10,148 bases of DNA. Origin: Porticoccaceae bacterium. GTDB taxonomy: Bacteria > Pseudomonadota > Gammaproteobacteria > Pseudomonadales > Porticoccaceae. The DNA is taken from NCBI GenBank assembly GCA_023228865.1, contig JALOAH010000121.1:1-10148 (forward strand). The letters are read 5' to 3'. Made by a program: the position numbers and the translations under genes. This document shows, one piece after another, positions 6,349 through 10,148 of this stretch (position 1 is its first letter; every line of letters begins with the position of its first letter). Below the pieces are notes generated by a model. The model searched no databases and was not told the DNA's origin. It saw only the letters and a program-made list of their open reading frames with translations.

Positions 6349-6834
6349 ATGAAAGTAGAAAAAAACAAGGTGGCATATTTTCACTACACACTGACTGCCG
6401 TTGATGGGGATTTCAGTGAAACCTCCGCCAAGTCAGAGCCGGTGGCTTTTCTGGTGGGGCACGGCAATATTATGCCTGCCCTTGAAGCTGCTCTCAGTGG
6501 CGCCGAAGCCGGCGACGAGGTTGAAGTCACTCTGGAACCCAGGGATGCCTATGGCGAAAGGCGACCAAATGCCATTCAGCGTGTGCCCATCAAGCACCTC
6601 ATGAGCAGCAAAAATAAATTGGCACCGGGGAATGTGGTCAAGATCAATACGGCTGAAGGCGTGCGGGATGCAACCGTTGTCAAGGTGGGGCGCTTTAATG
6701 TGGATGTGGACACCAATCATCCCCTTGCCGGCAAGACATTGAAATTTCAGCTCAGGATCACAGAAGTTCGCGATGCCAGCGCCGAGGAAATCGCCCACGG
6801 CCATGCCCATGGCGCCGGCGGTCATCACCATTAG
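6349..6834 (+). CDS. slyD: FKBP-type peptidyl-prolyl isomerase / chaperone SlyD
   Basis: This 161-residue cytoplasmic protein isomerises X-Pro bonds and acts as a folding chaperone. In E. coli, SlyD also delivers nickel for hydrogenase maturation. The FKBP domain is split by the insert-in-flap domain: the N-terminal part includes GHGNIMPALEAALSGAEAGD (37-56) and PRDAYGE (64-70), the insert spans about 70-125 with QRVP (77-80), and the FKBP core resumes with HPLAGKTLKFQLRI (124-137). The tail AHGHAHGAGGHHH gives a metal-binding His cluster but is shorter than in E. coli SlyD and has no Cys. I start at ATG 6349 (MKVEK), matching the usual SlyD N-terminus. TTG at 6340, in frame and closer to AGGA (6332-6335), would add three residues and is possible. 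Confidence 0.92.
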   Translation: MKVEKNKVAYFHYTLTAVDGDFSETSAKSEPVAFLVGHGNIMPALEAALSGAEAGDEVEVTLEPRDAYGERRPNAIQRVPIKHLMSSKNKLAPGNVVKINTAEGVRDATVVKVGRFNVDVDTNHPLAGKTLKFQLRITEVRDASAEEIAHGHAHGAGGHHH

Positions 6835-6864
6835 TCCGGGGATTGTCCCTGCGGAAATTCCCGG

Positions 6865-6894
6865 TTGCCTGGGTTGAGGCGATTGCAGTACTAT
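6865..6894 (+). promoter_or_regulatory. Possible sigma70 promoter for the bactofilin gene
   Basis: TTGCCT (6865-6870) and TACTAT (6889-6894) are separated by 18 bases, each matching four of six consensus positions. They lie in the 172-bp gap between slyD and the bactofilin gene, about 110 bases before the bactofilin start. This is a weak match and could be chance. Confidence 0.25.
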
Positions 6895-7006
6895 TCACAG
6901 TCGCTTTACCCTTGGATTGAGCTTGGCGCCAGCGAGCAGACCGCTTGCCGTAGTCCGCTTGTTCCGGCAGCGATTGATATGCTTCATAACGTGGCGGAAT
7001 ATCCCA

Positions 7007-7555
7007 ATGTTTGATAGAAAACGTTCAAAAAACGTCCCAGAACCTCAAGTTAAACCCCCTGTGGCTGAAGTGACCAAGCCGGTTCCCCAGCCCACGCCAA
7101 CAACGAGAACAACTGCCATGATAGGATCAACTGTGAAAATCCTTGGTGAGATCATCAGTGACGAAAACCTCTTTATTGAAGGTGAAGTGGAAGGAACCAT
7201 CACCCTGAAAGATAACGAGCTGACTATCGGTCCCTCCGGGCGCATTCATGCCAACATCAACGCCAAAAATATCAAAATTGACGGCCTTGTTGATGGCGAT
7301 ATCGTCGCCAAGGAAAAAGTGGTTATTTCTAAATCCGGCAATGTGCGCGGTAATATCGTGGCGCCCAGGGTCATCCTGGAAGACGGCGGTAGATTTAAAG
7401 GTAATATTGATATGGGTCCCGCAGTGGGCACCGCTGGCGAATTGCCTCTGGGTGAGTTTGCTGCGGTTGCCAAGGCGAGCCGCAACCTTGCTGATCAAGC
7501 CGCTGGTGATCCCGCCGGTCGTCCCGATATTCAAGCTGCCGTCAAGCGCGGCTAA
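7007..7555 (+). CDS. Bactofilin
   Basis: Bactofilins polymerise without nucleotides into membrane-associated cytoskeletal filaments that position cell-wall, stalk or motility machinery. The 182-residue product begins MFDRKRSKN. A Pro/Thr/Val-rich linker follows (residues 10-37) and includes KPVPQPTPTTRTT. The beta-helical core (about 38-137) shows regularly spaced strands and turns: GSTVKILGEIISDENLFIEG, then GPSGRIHANINAKNIKIDG, VDGDIVAKEKVVISKSGNVRG and GGRFKGNIDM. The tail after residue 140 is Ala/Gly-rich and probably disordered. The frame is open 30 codons further upstream (from 6917) but that part lacks bactofilin character, and GGCGGA (6993-6998) sits eight bases before the ATG at 7007. 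The typical peptidase M23 neighbour of some bactofilins is not present here; a methyltransferase-like gene follows. Confidence 0.9.
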   Translation: MFDRKRSKNVPEPQVKPPVAEVTKPVPQPTPTTRTTAMIGSTVKILGEIISDENLFIEGEVEGTITLKDNELTIGPSGRIHANINAKNIKIDGLVDGDIVAKEKVVISKSGNVRGNIVAPRVILEDGGRFKGNIDMGPAVGTAGELPLGEFAAVAKASRNLADQAAGDPAGRPDIQAAVKRG

Positions 7556-7573
7556 CCCAGGCCGCACCACTTT

Positions 7574-7611
7574 CCTAAACTGCGCCATTCCTCGGAGTGG
7601 CGCAGTTTAGG
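7574..7611 (+). terminator. Strong hairpin between bactofilin and methyltransferase-like genes
   Basis: The arms 7574-7590 and 7595-7611 pair over 17 bp with a single G-U wobble, around a CTCG tetraloop. The stem core is CTGCGCCA with TGGCGCAG. Only three T follow (7612-7614) before a G, so the uridine tract is short for an intrinsic terminator. The hairpin sits 18 bases after the bactofilin stop and 17 bases before the next ATG, so it may terminate the bactofilin transcript or act as a processing or stability element between the two genes. Confidence 0.6.
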
Positions 7612-7628
7612 TTTGAGCCCGAGAAAAT

Positions 7629-8243
7629 ATGTTATCCCCCAAACCCGTCGAAACCAGCTGTTTTTACACTCGCCTGCTGCCGGATCTGTTTGACCAGAAA
7701 ATGCTGGAATCCGGTATTCCTGTGCGCGTCTTTGATTTCGGGGTCGCCAGAGGGGATACAATCAAGTTTCTAAGCCAGTTTAATTGTCGCCTGCATGTTG
7801 TTGATATTATTGACGAGCTGAAGCGAATCAATGGTTTGGCAAACGAGGAAGACAGCGATATCTCCGACGCCGATATCGTCACCATGTTCACCTCTGCCTT
7901 TGAGCTTGCCGGGCAGGAAAAATTTGATGTCTGCCTGTTTTGGGACAGTTTTAATTACCTGGATTTGCGGGTGTTGCCCCTGTTTATGCGCGCGTTGCTG
8001 CCCAATCTCTCCGCAGGCTGTCTCGCCCACGGTTTTGCTGTTCTCAACAAAAATACGCCGCTGTTTGAGCAGAGCTACGGCATTATCAACAGCGAGTTGC
8101 TCTCTGTCAGTGATCAGCGTTCAACCCCTCTGGCGTATCGACACAGCCAGGCCACCATCAGAGATCTGGTTCAAGGTCTTGCCATTAAACAGAGCATCCT
8201 CAGGGATGACGGCAGACTGGAGATGCTGCTTAAACGTGCATGA
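7629..8243 (+). CDS. Diverged SAM-dependent methyltransferase-like protein
   Basis: The product is 204 residues with no signal peptide, so it is probably cytoplasmic. It has a class I methyltransferase-like Rossmann core. The motif I region is VFDFGVARGDTIKFL (34-48), a degenerate version of the usual E/DxGxGxG loop, followed by a second strand ending in Asp (RLHVVDI, 54-60). A helix and strand FDVCLFWDSFNYL (99-111) look like motif IV to post-I territory, and LLPNLSAGCLAHGFAVLN (123-140) is the typical helix-strand after it. The substrate is unknown, and the altered glycine loop leaves it open whether the protein binds SAM. A GAGAA (7621-7625) lies just before the ATG. The gene follows bactofilin after a large hairpin, and its stop codon lies within the left end of the palindromic region at 8242-8404. 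Confidence 0.65.
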   Translation: MLSPKPVETSCFYTRLLPDLFDQKMLESGIPVRVFDFGVARGDTIKFLSQFNCRLHVVDIIDELKRINGLANEEDSDISDADIVTMFTSAFELAGQEKFDVCLFWDSFNYLDLRVLPLFMRALLPNLSAGCLAHGFAVLNKNTPLFEQSYGIINSELLSVSDQRSTPLAYRHSQATIRDLVQGLAIKQSILRDDGRLEMLLKRA

Positions 8244-8249
8244 CACTAG

Positions 8250-8404
8250 ACTAGTACTCTTTCAATTTCATTTTGTCTTATCGAGCGGCCATCGCCAGCA
8301 GGGCTGGCTCCTACCGAATAATCATTTATTTGTAGGAGCCAGCCCTGCTGGCGATAGCTGAAGATTCTCCAAGGCAGACAATATCAAATTGAAGCGACAC
8401 TAGT
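8250..8404. repeat. Outer imperfect inverted repeat around the REP pair
   Basis: Bases 8261-8278 and 8376-8393 are inverted copies matching at 16 of 18 positions. Five unmatched bases further out on each side, both carry ACTAGT (8250-8255 and 8399-8404). These arms enclose the inner REP palindrome with unequal gaps of 12 and 20 bases. The 8-bp direct words GACACTAG at 8242-8249 and 8396-8403 may be an insertion duplication, although the right one overlaps the ACTAGT arm. The structure fills almost all of the space between the convergent genes. Confidence 0.6.
8291..8355. repeat. REPIN-like pair of inverted REP sequences
   Basis: Bases 8291-8314 and 8332-8355 are exact 24-bp inverted copies around a 17-base AT-rich spacer. 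Each unit read outward starts with GTAGGAG, holds its own small hairpin GCCAGC-CCT-GCTGGC and ends in GCGAT. This is the layout of gammaproteobacterial REP sequences of the Pseudomonas GTAGGAGCGAGC type, which are spread by REP-associated transposases (RAYT). Two such units in opposite orientation make a REPIN. It sits between convergent genes, the usual place, where it can also stabilise or end both transcripts. No RAYT gene is in the window. Confidence 0.85.
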
Positions 8405-8411
8405 GATATCA

Positions 8412-10148
8412 CTACTGAAGTTTGTCTGCGGGGAAGTCGTCCACGTTGATAACATCCCTCACCAAGCCATAAACCTCAACGATTCTGTCAGCTTCAGCGG
8501 CTGAGATAAGTTGCTTGTCCAGTGCTGTGGCGGCTATTTGCCGGTAATTATCAATGGTGATGTTTTCGCCGAGACGGTTCTTGAGCAGTTTTTCAATGGT
8601 GTTTAGCTCCAGAACGCCGAGAAATGCGCGGTTGAGCTTGCCAGTGACAGTATCAGCGCCCGCCTGGTATAAACCTTCACAAAGACGCTGTCTGGCTGGA
8701 TTGCTGGTGTAGAGAATTTTGGCCGCAGCTTTGCCGAGCATATCCCCTGGTGCTTTGAACGGGTTGCCGAAGGGGAAAATAAGCCGGGCAATGATCTTGC
8801 CAAGCCAGGGAGACGGCAAGTTGTGCAGCGTTGCGATCAGTGCATTTTGAGCCTGATGCAAACTGTCCTGAATGCCCCAGTCCACCAGGGGCAGGTCGTC
8901 GTCAGGACAGCCGGTATCTTCGTAGTGCTTGAGGATAGCTGATGCCAGGTAGAGATGTGTAATGACGTCGGCGAGGCGGCCAGAAATTTTTTCTTTGAAT
9001 TTAAAGCTTCCCCCCAGGGATAAAAACACGCAATCGGCGACAAAGGCAAAAGCGCTGCTCAGCCTGGTCAGCTGCCGATAATAATGGGCTGTCGGTTCCG
9101 ACACGGGGGCTTTGATCAACCAGCTGCCGCCAATGGCAAAAACAATGCTGCGGCAGAGGTTGTTGATGACAAATCCGGCATGGGAAAACAATGTCTGATC
9201 AAAGCGGTTGATGACGTCGTCGGACTCCTGCTGTTGGGATAGGCTGATTTCCTCCTGCAGGTAGGGGTGATTCCTGATGGCACCCTGGCCAAAAATAATC
9301 AGGCTGCGGGTGAGAATGTTGGCGCCCTCCACGGTGATGGCAATAGGCAGGGATTGGTAGATGGATGCCAGGTAATTGCCGGAACCGGTTATGATGCCTT
9401 TGCCACCGTGAATATCCATGGCGTCATTGACGCTGCGGCGGTTTGCCTCGGTGGCGTAATACTTGAGAATTGCTGAGAGCACGGCGGGTTTTTCCCCCAG
9501 AGCCAGACCGCTGAGGGTAAGCATTCTGGCGGCATCGACCCTATAGGCTTCGGCGGCGAGACGGGCGAGCACCTCTTCTACCCCTTCGAAATAGGCCACC
9601 GGTAGACCAAACTGCTGGCGAATGCGGGCATATTCGCCACTGTATCTGGCGCTGAGTTTAACCCCCGCGGTTCCCAGGGCGGGCAGGGAAATTGCTCTTC
9701 CCGCCGCCAGACTGTGCATCAGCATGCGCCAGCCCTGACCGATGCGCGCCTGGCCACCAATAATGTAATCCATGGGAATAAAGACGTTGTCGCCTCTGGT
9801 GGGGCCGTTCATAAATGCCGAGCCTATGGGAAGATGGCGATTGCCCGTCCACACGCCGGGGGTGCTGGTGGGAATCAGCGCACAACTGATGCCCAGCTCT
9901 TCTGTGTCGCCGAGAAGATGATCGGGATCTCTGGTGTTGAAAGCCAGGCCGAGAACCGTTGCCACGGGCGCCAGGGTGATGTAGCGCTTGTTCCAGCTAA
10001 CGCGCAGGCCAATCACCTCCTCACCCTGCCACTGGCCTTTGCAGACAATGCCGGTGTCTGGCATGGATGCGGCGTCCGACCCCGCAGTGGGGCCTGTAAG
10101 GGCAAAGCAGGGAATCTCCTCGCCGCTGGCGAGGCGGGGCAAATAATA
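8412..10148 (-). CDS. fadE: Acyl-CoA dehydrogenase FadE, C-terminal part
   Basis: The gene runs off the right edge; about 578 C-terminal residues are visible, against roughly 810 for E. coli FadE, so some 230 N-terminal residues are missing. FadE performs the first, FAD-dependent step of fatty-acid beta-oxidation, at the inner membrane. The visible part opens with PRLASGEEIPCFALTGP and TAGSDAASMPDTG, the FAD/substrate region, then WNKRYITLAPVATVLGLAF, GPTRGDNVFIPMDYIIGG and MDIHGGKGI. It continues with AITVEGANILTRS, which holds the glutamate of the active site region. The last about 290 residues form the DUF1974-type domain specific to long FadE proteins, including YLASAILKHYEDTG and PLVDWGIQDSLHQAQNALI, and ending INVDDFPADKLQ. 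The similarity to E. coli FadE is strong and colinear. It is convergent with the methyltransferase-like gene across the palindromic region. Confidence 0.95.
   Translation of the reverse strand, partial: YYLPRLASGEEIPCFALTGPTAGSDAASMPDTGIVCKGQWQGEEVIGLRVSWNKRYITLAPVATVLGLAFNTRDPDHLLGDTEELGISCALIPTSTPGVWTGNRHLPIGSAFMNGPTRGDNVFIPMDYIIGGQARIGQGWRMLMHSLAAGRAISLPALGTAGVKLSARYSGEYARIRQQFGLPVAYFEGVEEVLARLAAEAYRVDAARMLTLSGLALGEKPAVLSAILKYYATEANRRSVNDAMDIHGGKGIITGSGNYLASIYQSLPIAITVEGANILTRSLIIFGQGAIRNHPYLQEEISLSQQQESDDVINRFDQTLFSHAGFVINNLCRSIVFAIGGSWLIKAPVSEPTAHYYRQLTRLSSAFAFVADCVFLSLGGSFKFKEKISGRLADVITHLYLASAILKHYEDTGCPDDDLPLVDWGIQDSLHQAQNALIATLHNLPSPWLGKIIARLIFPFGNPFKAPGDMLGKAAAKILYTSNPARQRLCEGLYQAGADTVTGKLNRAFLGVLELNTIEKLLKNRLGENITIDNYRQIAATALDKQLISAAEADRIVEVYGLVRDVINVDDFPADKLQ

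Overview
The window reads as chromosomal DNA of a free-living, probably marine gammaproteobacterium. I infer this from the E. coli-type long-chain FadE, the SrmB-like DEAD-box helicase, SlyD with its His tail, and a palindrome of the Pseudomonas-type REP class. The affinity could be with Cellvibrionales or Spongiibacteraceae-like lineages, but I cannot verify the taxon. Coding density is high and no phage, plasmid, transposase or CRISPR hallmark is present.

Layout, left to right. (1) 2-475 (+) is the 3' end of a BPSS1780-type membrane protein gene, meeting tail to tail with 466-852 (-), an exported Rap1a/Tai-family protein; the ends overlap by 10 bp. (2) 1029-1772 (+) is an endonuclease/exonuclease/phosphatase-fold hydrolase, meeting tail to tail with 1757-2464 (-), a six-helix YjdF-like membrane protein; the ends overlap by 16 bp. 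(3) 2550-4004 (+) is a TTG-started DEAD-box RNA helicase with a long Lys/Ala-rich tail, convergent with 4037-4432 (-), a YkvA/DUF1232 protein. (4) A 469-bp non-coding stretch precedes a two-gene unit: 4902-5315 (+), a small secreted four-cysteine protein that I do not recognise, and 5387-6208 (+), a secreted CsgG/HfaB-fold protein, closed by a good intrinsic terminator. (5) 6349-6834 (+) is SlyD. (6) 7007-7555 (+) is a bactofilin, separated by a large hairpin from 7629-8243 (+), a diverged SAM-methyltransferase-like protein. (7) 8244-8411 is a short intergenic region between convergent genes, filled by a REPIN-like palindrome inside a second, outer pair of inverted arms. (8) 8412-10148 (-) is the C-terminal part of FadE, with its 5' end outside the window.

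Most genes are ordinary housekeeping or envelope functions: RNA remodelling, protein folding, cytoskeleton, beta-oxidation and membrane proteins. The parts most worth a second look are the four-Cys/CsgG-like exported pair, whose CsgG-like partner has glycine-rich segments where CsgG forms its pore hairpins, and the nested palindrome at 8242-8404. I found no convincing evidence of a large undescribed system.
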